This document shows, piece after piece, positions 1-7,291 of a stretch of 64,000 nucleotides of DNA. The stretch spans positions 62,001-126,000 of the forward strand of contig JBGAQH010000006.1 in assembly GCA_044220875.1 (NCBI GenBank), in the 5' to 3' direction. The DNA is from JAEUIT01 sp044220875 (GTDB lineage Bacteria > Planctomycetota > Phycisphaerae > Phycisphaerales > SM1A02). Numbering within the stretch: position 1 is the stretch's first letter; each line of letters begins with the position of its first letter. Under the pieces are notes generated by a model, which ran no database searches, was not told the origin of the DNA, and saw nothing but the letters and a program-made list of their open reading frames with translations. The position numbers and the translations under genes are program-made.

Positions 1-428
1 CTGAGTCTACCTCCAAATCGGCACAAATCACCCAGAGAGTTCTTTTCGAGAAAAGAACCTAGGCTATAGTCGGGGTTCGGAGCCGACGGAGGGACGGCGA
101 TGGCTCCGCGATGAGGAAGTGGGAAAGCTCGTGGAGGTGTTCGTCGCGTGCGTCGACGCCGGGGTGACCCTCGGCCGGTGATGCCAGCGGGAAGTCACCC
201 ACTCAGCACCCTCCCCGATCGCGGTCATCTCGAGCCCGACGCCGGCGTCCGACGGTCGGTCTTTGTGGATTTCATGGGATTTGCGGACGCAAGTCGTCCG
301 CCGAGGGATCATTCCACGTACCGATTGGTGTGAGTCCGTTGGGTCGGGTGCTGGCGAATCGTCGACGAGGGGCCGTTTCACGGGGCAGATGCGCACTCTG
401 CGCGTGCCCGCGGGACGGCTGAACGCAC
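1..428. other. Upstream region without a convincing gene
   Basis: Apart from the inverted repeat at 39-58, I see no coding frame that looks real: open frames on both strands are short, Arg/Ser-rich and similar to nothing I recognise. The region should hold the promoter of the sigma factor gene at 429, but no clear -35/-10 pair stands out. Confidence 0.4.
39..58. repeat. AT-rich inverted repeat (9-nt arms)
   Basis: Arms GTTCTTTTC and GAAAAGAAC face each other across a 2-nt centre (GA). The element is far richer in A and T than its surroundings. It could be an operator, a terminator remnant of a gene outside the window, or chance. No T-run follows it. Confidence 0.4.
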
Positions 429-998
429 ATGGCTGACGAAGACTGGAACTTCATGCAGCGAGTCGCCTCCGGCGACGATTCCGCAGTTGCGGAGCTGTAC
501 GACCGTTTCGGTCCGTTGGTCTACAAGGCCTCGCGGCAGGCGCTGCCCTCTCGTGCGGAAGCAGAAGATGCGGTTCAGGAGATTTTCGTCCGCCTCTGGA
601 AGACCGCCGACCGCTTCGATCCGCGCCGAGCGAAGCTCGTGACGTGGGTCATGCTCATCACCCGCCGTCACCTCATCGACAAGTTGCGGAGGCGCGGCGT
701 CCGGATTGACGCCGCCAGCCTCGACGCCGAGCCAACGATGCCCGCGAGCGATGCCGAACGCGGCGATCCGCGGATGGCCGAGCGCGTCAGCGACGAGCAG
801 AAGCAGTGGCTCCGCGAGCGCTTGCAAGAGCTTCCCGATCTGCAGCGAAGCGTCATTGAACGCACGTATCTGCAGGGCTTTACGCTTCGCGAGGTGAGCG
901 AGCAACTCAAGCACCCGCTCGGTACCGTGAAGAGCGCGCTGAGCCGCGGACTGCTTCGCCTTCGCGACCGTCCTGGCAACGGCCGCGCACTCGGCTGA
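429..998 (+). CDS. ECF-type sigma-70 family RNA polymerase sigma factor
   Basis: This 189-residue protein should direct RNA polymerase to a dedicated set of promoters. Region 2 lies at about residues 15-85 (AVAELYDRFGPLVYKASRQ, EAEDAVQEIFVRLWK, then a TWVMLITRRHLIDKLRRR segment). Region 4 lies at about 125-180 (LQELPDLQRSVIERTYLQ, then LREVSEQLKHPLGTVKSALS, a typical helix-turn-helix). There is no sigma region 1 or 3, which fits an extracytoplasmic-function group member. The next gene on the same strand, at 1521, is a membrane-anchored putative anti-sigma factor, the usual partner, although the gap between them is unusually long. The family call is strong; the regulon and the stimulus are unknown. 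Confidence 0.93.
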   Translation: MADEDWNFMQRVASGDDSAVAELYDRFGPLVYKASRQALPSRAEAEDAVQEIFVRLWKTADRFDPRRAKLVTWVMLITRRHLIDKLRRRGVRIDAASLDAEPTMPASDAERGDPRMAERVSDEQKQWLRERLQELPDLQRSVIERTYLQGFTLREVSEQLKHPLGTVKSALSRGLLRLRDRPGNGRALG

Positions 999-1520
999 GA
1001 GGGTGGGTTCCGTGGCGAGCGGTGTCGCCGTGTCTCACCGCGTCGTTGAACGATGCGCGACGTGGCTGCGCGATGCCGCGTACAACGTCGATCGCGTCGG
1101 CTGGCGTTATCGCTCTGCCGCGCAGAATTCGATCGGGGCGAACGCCCCTCGCGGCCAACAAACTGCTTTGCTGCAACACTTTGACGGGGGCTGCGTAAGG
1201 AGCCTTGTCGCCAGTTTTTTCTGGCACTGATCGGAAGCGCCGTCGTGGTTCCCTCATCCCCGGGACCAGGTCGGATCTGACCAGCCGCAAGGTAAGGGGA
1301 TGCAAGTGTTTCGGTTCATCTCTTCGGTGCAACACACCGACGAACCGAACGCCGTGGGGTATCGGGGGCTTTGAGGTTAGCCGTCCCTGTGCGGACGCCG
1401 CTGACCCTCCTGCAGGCAATGGAGGCCTGCGGTGTCGAGCGGATGTGCCACCTTGGGGGTGGGGTGATACACGCCGATGCCAAATGGAGCACGGAGTCCT
1501 CGGTCAGTACGGAGATGTCA
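999..1520 (+). other. 522-nt gap between sigma and anti-sigma genes with several hairpins
   Basis: No convincing gene is present. At least four short hairpins can be drawn: GGGGC/GCCCC at 1135-1148, GCCAG-T6-CTGGC at 1210-1225, GCAGGC/GCCTGC at 1412-1430 and CCACC/GGTGG at 1448-1462. The stretch could be an attenuating leader, a small RNA, or a terminator and promoter region separating the two genes. Confidence 0.4.
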
Positions 1521-2444
1521 ATGACGAGTCCGGACCCCATGTCGCGCGAAGAACTGCTCGAGCTTGCCCCGCTCGACGTCTATGGCTTGCTCGACGAGTT
1601 CGAGGCAGCTCTCTTCAACCGCTCCTTCCATCACGCGGCGCCATCGGTTCAGGCCGAGATCCGCGCCCTGCAGGCTCAGCTCGCCGAGGACCCCACGTTC
1701 TTGGCCGGCGACGAGCCTCGCCCGCTCCTTCGACAGAAGGTGCTTGTTCACGTTGCCGACGCCGTTGAGGTTGCTGTGGAGCAGCTCAAGCCGCTCGCAA
1801 CCATCGGCTCCCCATTCGGCAATGGCATCGCGACGATGTCGGCCGAGGGCTCGGCCTCGACTGCAACGCTTGCCAATCGCGCGGCCTCGATCGACATCCC
1901 GGATTCGCAGGACGAGACGATGCGTGAGCTCGTCGCCGAGATTCGGGCCCGGGCGAGCTTTGGCGATCGCGAACGGTCGACACCCTACTGGCGGGCCGCG
2001 GCGTTCTTCCTCGCGGCCAGTCTCGTGGTCAGTCTCTACTTCCTGGGCAGCACGATGCGCACCGCGGAGAGGATCGCGGAGTTCGCCCAGAATCGGGTCA
2101 TCAGCGAGCAGCTTCGCGAGGCCGTTCCCGACCTCACCGACTTTATCTTCCGCGACTCGCGAAACCTGACGCTGGCCAGCGTGGACCTCTCGGTCGACGC
2201 CACCGCGATGATGATCGTGAACCCGGCGACCCGCGAGACGCTGCTCCTGGCCTTCGGGCTCGATCCGAGCAAGGGGCTCTACACGCTCCGCTCGGTGGAC
2301 GAGCAGGGCAACGCGACGGTGATCAAGTCCTTCGGGGCCGAGGGTCCCGTCTCCTACGCCAGCGCGAGCTTGCCCGCCGACTTCCTCACCCGCAAGTTCG
2401 AGCTTCTCGACAGCACCGGCAAGGTCATTCTCCGCTCCGCCTGA
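1521..2444 (+). CDS. Putative membrane-anchored anti-sigma factor
   Basis: This 307-residue protein has a soluble N-terminal part, one membrane segment at about residues 156-178 (WRAAAFFLAASLVVSLYFLG) and an outside C-terminal domain of about 125 residues. The N-terminus (LDVYGLLDEFEAALFNRSF) is helical and lacks a HxxxCxxC zinc-binding motif, so it is not a classical ZAS-domain anti-sigma factor. The C-terminal domain (for example MMIVNPATRETLLLAFGLD) resembles the extracytoplasmic part of RskA-type anti-sigma factors. I chose the ATG at 1521 because GGAG ends 6 nt upstream; an ATG at 1515 in the same frame is possible. The partner is probably the sigma factor at 429-998. The function is inferred from context and topology. 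Confidence 0.7.
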   Translation: MTSPDPMSREELLELAPLDVYGLLDEFEAALFNRSFHHAAPSVQAEIRALQAQLAEDPTFLAGDEPRPLLRQKVLVHVADAVEVAVEQLKPLATIGSPFGNGIATMSAEGSASTATLANRAASIDIPDSQDETMRELVAEIRARASFGDRERSTPYWRAAAFFLAASLVVSLYFLGSTMRTAERIAEFAQNRVISEQLREAVPDLTDFIFRDSRNLTLASVDLSVDATAMMIVNPATRETLLLAFGLDPSKGLYTLRSVDEQGNATVIKSFGAEGPVSYASASLPADFLTRKFELLDSTGKVILRSA

Positions 2445-2474
2445 CCGCGGGCGCACAACTCGACTCTCTCCTCC

Positions 2475-2527
2475 CACGCCGCCGTCGCCCGGTTGCTCTC
2501 TTCCCGGGCCTCGGCGGCGTGCTTTTT
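2475..2527 (+). terminator. Intrinsic terminator after the anti-sigma gene
   Basis: A 9-bp stem CACGCCGCC/GGCGGCGTG (2475-2483 with 2513-2521) contains an inner GCCCGG/CCGGGC stem and is followed by CTTTTT. It sits 31 nt after the stop codon of the anti-sigma gene and before a convergent gene. The T-run favours the plus strand. Confidence 0.7.
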
Positions 2528-2530
2528 CGT

Positions 2531-2554
2531 TCGCCCAGTCGCCCAGTCGCCCAG
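2531..2554. repeat. Three tandem copies of TCGCCCAG
   Basis: Three perfect 8-nt copies lie in the 3' intergenic space between two convergent genes. This is probably slippage-derived; no function is evident. Confidence 0.6.
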
Positions 2555-2557
2555 GCG

Positions 2558-4537
2558 TCAGTCGTCGGCGCGCCGCGTCCACTCCGCCTCGAGCGGCGTC
2601 AGCTCCGCCGTTGCACGTTCCCGCTGTGTGGCCAGATCCTTGGCTTTCGCCGGTGACGAATAGATGGACGGATTCGCGAGGTCGCGGTCGATGGTCCGAA
2701 GCCGCGACTCGATCGACTCGATGCGGCGCTCAAGCTCCTCGACCGAGAGCTTCGCGAGCGGATTCTTCGCGCCGCCGCCTCCGCCCCCTCCGCGCTTGGG
2801 CTGCTGCTGCGACTTCGTCGGCGCCTTCGCCGTCGGTTTGCTCGCCGGCTTCTCCGACTCCTTCACCCGTTCGCGTGCCGCCGGCGGGAACTTCTGGAGG
2901 TACTCGGAATAGCCGCCCTCGAAGATCCGCGTGTGCCCCTCGCCGTCAAGGATCAGCAGGCGATCGCACACGGCATCCAGGAGCGCTCGATCGTGGGTGA
3001 TGAGGAGAACCGCGCCGCCGGTGCCGCCGGAGTCCGACTCGCCGCCGTAGCCAAGCAGCGAACCCTCGAGTCGTTCCGAGCTGGGGATGTCAAGGTGGTT
3101 GGTCGGCTCGTCGAGCACGAGGAGGTTCTTGGCGCTGGCCACGAGCCCGGCGAGCACCGCGCGGGCGCGTTCGCCGCCCGAGAGCACCGACAGCACCTTG
3201 TCCTGCTCGCGACCCGAGAAAAGAAACGCGCCGGCCAAGTCGCGGGCCTGCTGCTCGCTCGCGCGGGCGCTGCCATCGAGACCGATGATGACCGACTGCA
3301 GGTACTGCCACACCGTGAGCGAGAGGTCGAGGTGATCCTGATTCTGCCGGAACCATCCGACCGCCAGTCGCGGCGAGCGCCGCACCATGCCGCTGTCCGG
3401 CTCGAGATCGCCGAGAAGGGCCCGCACCAGGGTTGTCTTGCCGGCGCCATTGGGGCCGATGATGCCGATGCGGTCACCGGGCTTTACCGTCAGGGTGAGA
3501 TCGCTGAAGAGCGTTCGCTCGCCATAGCGCTTGGCGAGGTGCTCGCCGGTCACCACCGTGTCACCGACGCGAGGCGGCGTCGGCAGCGTGAGCTTCATCA
3601 CGTCGAGCTCGACGTTTCGCTCGACGAGCTGCTCTTCCTTGAATCGCTCAAGTCGCGTCTCGCGGCCGCGGGCCTGCTTGGCCCGCTGTCCCGCCTTGTA
3701 CTTGCGGATGTACTCCTCTTCGGCGCGGATCTTGTCGAGCTGCTTCTCGTAGACCCTGGCCTCGCTGAGCTGCCGCTCGCGGCGCAGGCCGACGTACGCG
3801 TGGTAGTTCCCGGGGTACTCGCGCACCACGCCGCGGTCGATCTCGACGATGCGGGTCACCACGCGGTCAAGCAGCCATCGGTCGTGGCTCACGACGACGA
3901 CGGCGCCGACATACTCCTCGGCGAGAAACTCCTCGAGCCAGCGCCGGCCCTCGATGTCGAGGTGGTTCGTCGGCTCGTCCAGCAGCAGGAGGTCCGGCTC
4001 CTCGAGGAGGAGCTTCGCAAGTCCGAGTCGGGCCTTCTGTCCGCCCGACAGCGACGTCACCGGCGTGTCGAACTCGCGGTCGGTGAAGCCCAGGCCGTGC
4101 AGCGTCGCGTCGATGCGATGGCCGACCGCGTAGCCGCCAGCGCGGCTGATGCGGGCCTCGAGCTCCTCCTGTCGCCGGAAGAGGGCCTCGAGCTTGGGAC
4201 CGTCGGCGGTCGCCATCTCGTCGAAGACCTGATCGAGTTCCTTGTGCGTGGCATCGAGCGAGGCGAAGGCCGTCGCCGCTTCCTCGCGCAGGTTCTTCGC
4301 CGGGTCGAGCCGCGGATGTTGCGAGAGATATCCCACCTTCGCGCTGCGGTTGATCTGCACGTCCCCCTCGTCGACCTCCAGCTCGCCGGCAAGGGCCTTC
4401 ATGAGGGTGCTCTTGCCGCAGCCGTTGCGGCCGACGAGCCCGATCCTCTCGCCGTCGGCGATGGACAGCGTCGCCCCGTCAAGGACGTGGTTGCCGCCGT
4501 AGCTGTGGCGGAGATTCAGAACCGTTGCGATTGCCAT
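2558..4537 (-). CDS. ABC-F family ATPase (Uup-like)
   Basis: This 659-residue soluble protein has two ATP-binding cassettes and no membrane segments. ABC-F proteins act on the ribosome or on nucleic acids rather than as transporters. Cassette 1 has Walker A GRNGCGKST (residues 36-44), signature LSGGQ and LLLLDEPTNHLD. Cassette 2 has GPNGAGKTT, LSGGE and LLVLDEPTNHLD. The two are joined by the long charged linker typical of the family (around YEKQLDKIRAEEEYIRKYKA). A C-terminal Gly-rich hinge is followed by a predicted coiled coil (VEELERRIESIESRLRTIDR), as in Uup, which binds branched DNA and the ribosome. The gene is convergent with the anti-sigma gene. The exact ABC-F subfamily is uncertain. 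Confidence 0.92.
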   Translation of the reverse strand: MAIATVLNLRHSYGGNHVLDGATLSIADGERIGLVGRNGCGKSTLMKALAGELEVDEGDVQINRSAKVGYLSQHPRLDPAKNLREEAATAFASLDATHKELDQVFDEMATADGPKLEALFRRQEELEARISRAGGYAVGHRIDATLHGLGFTDREFDTPVTSLSGGQKARLGLAKLLLEEPDLLLLDEPTNHLDIEGRRWLEEFLAEEYVGAVVVVSHDRWLLDRVVTRIVEIDRGVVREYPGNYHAYVGLRRERQLSEARVYEKQLDKIRAEEEYIRKYKAGQRAKQARGRETRLERFKEEQLVERNVELDVMKLTLPTPPRVGDTVVTGEHLAKRYGERTLFSDLTLTVKPGDRIGIIGPNGAGKTTLVRALLGDLEPDSGMVRRSPRLAVGWFRQNQDHLDLSLTVWQYLQSVIIGLDGSARASEQQARDLAGAFLFSGREQDKVLSVLSGGERARAVLAGLVASAKNLLVLDEPTNHLDIPSSERLEGSLLGYGGESDSGGTGGAVLLITHDRALLDAVCDRLLILDGEGHTRIFEGGYSEYLQKFPPAARERVKESEKPASKPTAKAPTKSQQQPKRGGGGGGGAKNPLAKLSVEELERRIESIESRLRTIDRDLANPSIYSSPAKAKDLATQRERATAELTPLEAEWTRRADD

Positions 4538-4651
4538 GCGATGCGTGCCGATCGATCCGAGGCGGGGGACGCCCTTCGGGGAAAGGCGGAGATCGTAGCA
4601 GCAGCGCCGGTCCGTTCGGGTCGTGCCGCGGACGATCGGCCTCGGCGTCGT

Positions 4652-5533
4652 TCAGCCGGGAAGCGCGTTGTCGGTCCAAACGCTCCGCATCGCAAGCCAA
4701 ACGCGTCGCGGCACCACGATCCAGACGAAGAGGCGAACGATCGGCCGGGCCGCCAGCGTCGCAACCACCCGCACGAGCGCCAGCCACCCGAACGCCGCGG
4801 CGAGATAGGGCCATCCGGCGCGATAGAGGGCCAAGTCCCGGAAATTCCAGCTGACGCCATCCCACGGCACCTGAGCCTGCATCGCGATGCATGCAAAGAT
4901 CGCGGCGAGGACGAGCAGAACGAGCTGGAGCGCGACCGCCCACCAGACACGGCGATGCATGAGCATGCACGACCAGAGCGTGCCTCCGGCGGCGGCGATG
5001 ATCGACATGGGAATCATCATGAACGCGAAGTTCAGGCGAGCCTGCTCGATGACGCTGGCGTCGGCGAGGATCGCCGCGAAGGCGGCCGCATCATCGCGAA
5101 GCGCCGGCGAAACGATCCACCCGGCATTCGGATCGCGAGCCCGCCCCACCTCGTTCAGGGCATTGCCGAAGGGACCGGTGGCCTCCTCGGCCGTGGCCAC
5201 AGAGATCGAGCTCGTGGCCGCCACATCGGCGATGAGGAGAAGCGTCGCGACCAGCAGCAGCACCGCAATCAGGACAAAGCTCGCCCGACGAAGCCACTTC
5301 CAGCTTGCCGGATACTCCGTCACCGCGCCCACCAATCCGCATTCGGTGCAGCGGGTGTAAAGGAGATCAAGTCGCCGATCGCGGTAGATCTGGGCGCCGT
5401 GCAACTGATGGAGGCAGCGCTGGCAGATCCGATCGGCGTTCAGCGTGCCGACCAGCGTGGCGTCGACGGATGACTCGCCGCCACCGGCGTCGGGCTGGTC
5501 AGGGGATGCGGGACGTGCGTGATCGGTCACCAT
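4652..5533 (-). CDS. Membrane protein with N-terminal zinc ribbon
   Basis: This 293-residue protein begins with an unstructured stretch, then ICQRCLHQ...YTRCTECG, two CxxC pairs that should form a zinc ribbon. Four or so hydrophobic segments follow (for example FVLIAVLLLVATLLLIADVA and WAVALQLVLLVLAAIFACIA). The start was set at the ATG just before VTDHARPASP; the longer open frame upstream has no coding character. A similar layout occurs in the protein at 45270-46100. The function is unknown. It lies divergently next to the small gene at 5585, and the 51 nt between them must hold both promoters. Confidence 0.7.
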   Translation of the reverse strand: MVTDHARPASPDQPDAGGGESSVDATLVGTLNADRICQRCLHQLHGAQIYRDRRLDLLYTRCTECGLVGAVTEYPASWKWLRRASFVLIAVLLLVATLLLIADVAATSSISVATAEEATGPFGNALNEVGRARDPNAGWIVSPALRDDAAAFAAILADASVIEQARLNFAFMMIPMSIIAAAGGTLWSCMLMHRRVWWAVALQLVLLVLAAIFACIAMQAQVPWDGVSWNFRDLALYRAGWPYLAAAFGWLALVRVVATLAARPIVRLFVWIVVPRRVWLAMRSVWTDNALPG

Positions 5534-5584
5534 TCGAAGTCTACCGGTCTCCGAGCCGAGCGGTCTCACGTAGGATTCGCGGCG

Positions 5585-5959
5585 ATGCGTCCGATTGCGC
5601 GACGGTTTCTGTTTCCGATTCTCATCCTGGTTTTTGCCGGGATGGTGACCTATCTCTCGAGAACGGGGCGAGAGACCCAGTCGCAGGCGGTGCAGCGGTT
5701 TGCCGAGCAATTCCTCGCCGGCGGACCGACGGGCCTGACCGATCCGCTCATCGCCGAGACGGTGTTGCGGAGGCTCCCGAAGGAGCAGGCGCTGACCGTC
5801 GACGTGCGGGACGGCGACGGCGGTCCCGCGCCGGACGGCAGCGCATCGCACGTGGTGATGATCAGGGCGAACGGGCTCGCGGCCCTTGGCCTGCGTTGCC
5901 GGTACGATTCCGACCCCGCGAGGATGGCGATCGTCGGCGTCTTCGAGCCCGGGACCTGA
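5585..5959 (+). CDS. Small membrane-anchored protein of unknown function
   Basis: This 124-residue protein has a single N-terminal hydrophobic helix (residues about 5-25, FLFPILILVFAGMVTYLS) that could be a signal anchor, and a soluble C-terminal part. No family is recognised. The ATG at 5585 puts the basic residues (MRPIARR) directly before the hydrophobic helix. It lies 27 nt upstream of the aminotransferase gene and is probably co-transcribed with it. Confidence 0.6.
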   Translation: MRPIARRFLFPILILVFAGMVTYLSRTGRETQSQAVQRFAEQFLAGGPTGLTDPLIAETVLRRLPKEQALTVDVRDGDGGPAPDGSASHVVMIRANGLAALGLRCRYDSDPARMAIVGVFEPGT

Positions 5960-5986
5960 TGCCGGAGCAGGCAGCGGAGGCCGCCG

Positions 5987-6886
5987 ATGGACGTCTGGCT
6001 GAACGGCACGTGGCTTCCGCGCGACACGGCGGCGATGTCGGTCTTCGACGCGGGGCTTCAGCATGGCGTCGGCCTCTTCGAGACGATGCACGCCCGCAAC
6101 GGCCGGGTCTTTCGCGTGCGGGATCACCTCGAGCGGCTTCGGCGGTCGGCCACGGAATTGCGGCTCACCGAGTCGCTGCGCATCGACCCGCTGATCGAGG
6201 TCATCGAGAGCGCGGTCGAGCGGAACGGACTTCGGGACGCCCGCGTCCGCCTCACCCTCACCGGCGGTGACCTCAACCTGCTGCATGCGACGGGCGAGCG
6301 ACCGGTGCAGGGCCCGACGATTCTCGTGGTCGCCCAACCTCCGACGCGCTATCCCGACGAGCTCTTCGTGCGGGGCGTTCGGGTCATGGTCGCCGACGGC
6401 CGCGTCAATCCGCTCGACCGCGCCGAGGGTCACAAGACGCTCTCCTACTGGACGCGATTGGCGGCGCTGCAGGCCGCCGGCGCGGCGGGGGCGAGCGAGG
6501 CGGTCTGGTTCTCGGTGACCAACCATCTCGCCTGCGGCTGCGTCTCGAACATCTTCCTCTTCCGCGACGGCACGCTGCTCACGCCCTATGCCCGCGGCGA
6601 GGAGGCCCGCTCGGCGCTGCCGGCGCCGGTGCTTCCGGGCATCACGAGGGCGGCGATCCTCGAATTGGCCGAGGCTTCCGGCGTCGCCTGCGAGCGCACG
6701 ATGCTCTCGATCGACGACGTCTTCGCCGCCGACGAGATCTTCCTGACCAACTCATCGTGGGGCGTGCTGCCCGTCGTCGGGATCGAGAAGACGCAGATCG
6801 GGAAGGGCGTTCCGGGGCCGATCGCCTCGCGGCTCCGCGCGGCGTGGCGCGAGCTCGTCGAACGCGAGACCAGCGCGGTCACCTAA
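5987..6886 (+). CDS. Class IV PLP-dependent aminotransferase (branched-chain aminotransferase / aminodeoxychorismate lyase type)
   Basis: This 299-residue protein belongs to fold-type IV PLP enzymes, which include branched-chain aminotransferases, D-amino acid aminotransferases and 4-amino-4-deoxychorismate lyase. The N-terminus (MSVFDAGLQHGVGLFETM) and the Arg-rich (FRVRDHLERLRRS) segment are typical. The PLP lysine is expected at about K150 (GHKTLSYW), and a conserved SNIFLFRDG turn and PVLPGITRAAILELA segment follow. The substrate cannot be decided from sequence: the length and motifs fit both the PabC and IlvE groups. The gene ends 8 nt before the stop of the convergent small gene at 6895. 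Confidence 0.85.
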   Translation: MDVWLNGTWLPRDTAAMSVFDAGLQHGVGLFETMHARNGRVFRVRDHLERLRRSATELRLTESLRIDPLIEVIESAVERNGLRDARVRLTLTGGDLNLLHATGERPVQGPTILVVAQPPTRYPDELFVRGVRVMVADGRVNPLDRAEGHKTLSYWTRLAALQAAGAAGASEAVWFSVTNHLACGCVSNIFLFRDGTLLTPYARGEEARSALPAPVLPGITRAAILELAEASGVACERTMLSIDDVFAADEIFLTNSSWGVLPVVGIEKTQIGKGVPGPIASRLRAAWRELVERETSAVT

Positions 6887-6894
6887 CGCTTCGT

Positions 6895-7191
6895 TCACGG
6901 ACCGACGTCGGGGCGGCGCACGACCCGCACGTTCTCGCGTCCCGGATCGGCGGGCTCGCTGGGGCCCTGCCCGCCGGCGAACGCACGTCGAATCCGTCCG
7001 GTCAGGACCATCGCCAGCCCCAGCCCGACCGCCAGCAGGAGCACGACGGCGATCACGACGGCGATCGGAATGGCCAGCAGCAGCGCGAGCACCGTCCAGA
7101 GCGCCCGCTCGACCGGGCCGTCGCCGGTCCTGGCCTGCCAGAAGCGGCCCGCGCCGCGGCGGGTCATGTCGATGTACGGTCCGAACGCCAT
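6895..7191 (-). CDS. Small single-pass membrane protein, unknown
   Basis: This 98-residue protein has a long hydrophobic stretch at about residues 30-63 (LWTVLALLLAIPIAVVIAVV and onward) and a polar C-terminal tail. No family is recognised. It is divergent from dnaE and tightly convergent with the aminotransferase gene. The codon bias matches its neighbours, so I keep it as a probable gene. Confidence 0.55.
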   Translation of the reverse strand: MAFGPYIDMTRRGAGRFWQARTGDGPVERALWTVLALLLAIPIAVVIAVVLLLAVGLGLAMVLTGRIRRAFAGGQGPSEPADPGRENVRVVRRPDVGP

Positions 7192-7291
7192 GGACGGAGT
7201 ATAGGAATCCGAGCCGACAGGTTTCGCACGCGCCGGACCGCGCCGCGGCCCCGATACGATGCGACGACCAGTTCAGCAGGAGGCACTTCGG

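Noticed and set aside
148..333. Short frame upstream of the first sigma gene
   Set aside because: The frame is short, has no SD and no recognisable motif, and another frame overlaps it on the other strand.
6884..6893. Recurrent TAACGCTTCG (also at 45240 and 48346) as a regulatory motif
   Set aside because: Only three copies were found, two at stop codons and one inside a gene. This is too few to distinguish from chance without a genome count.
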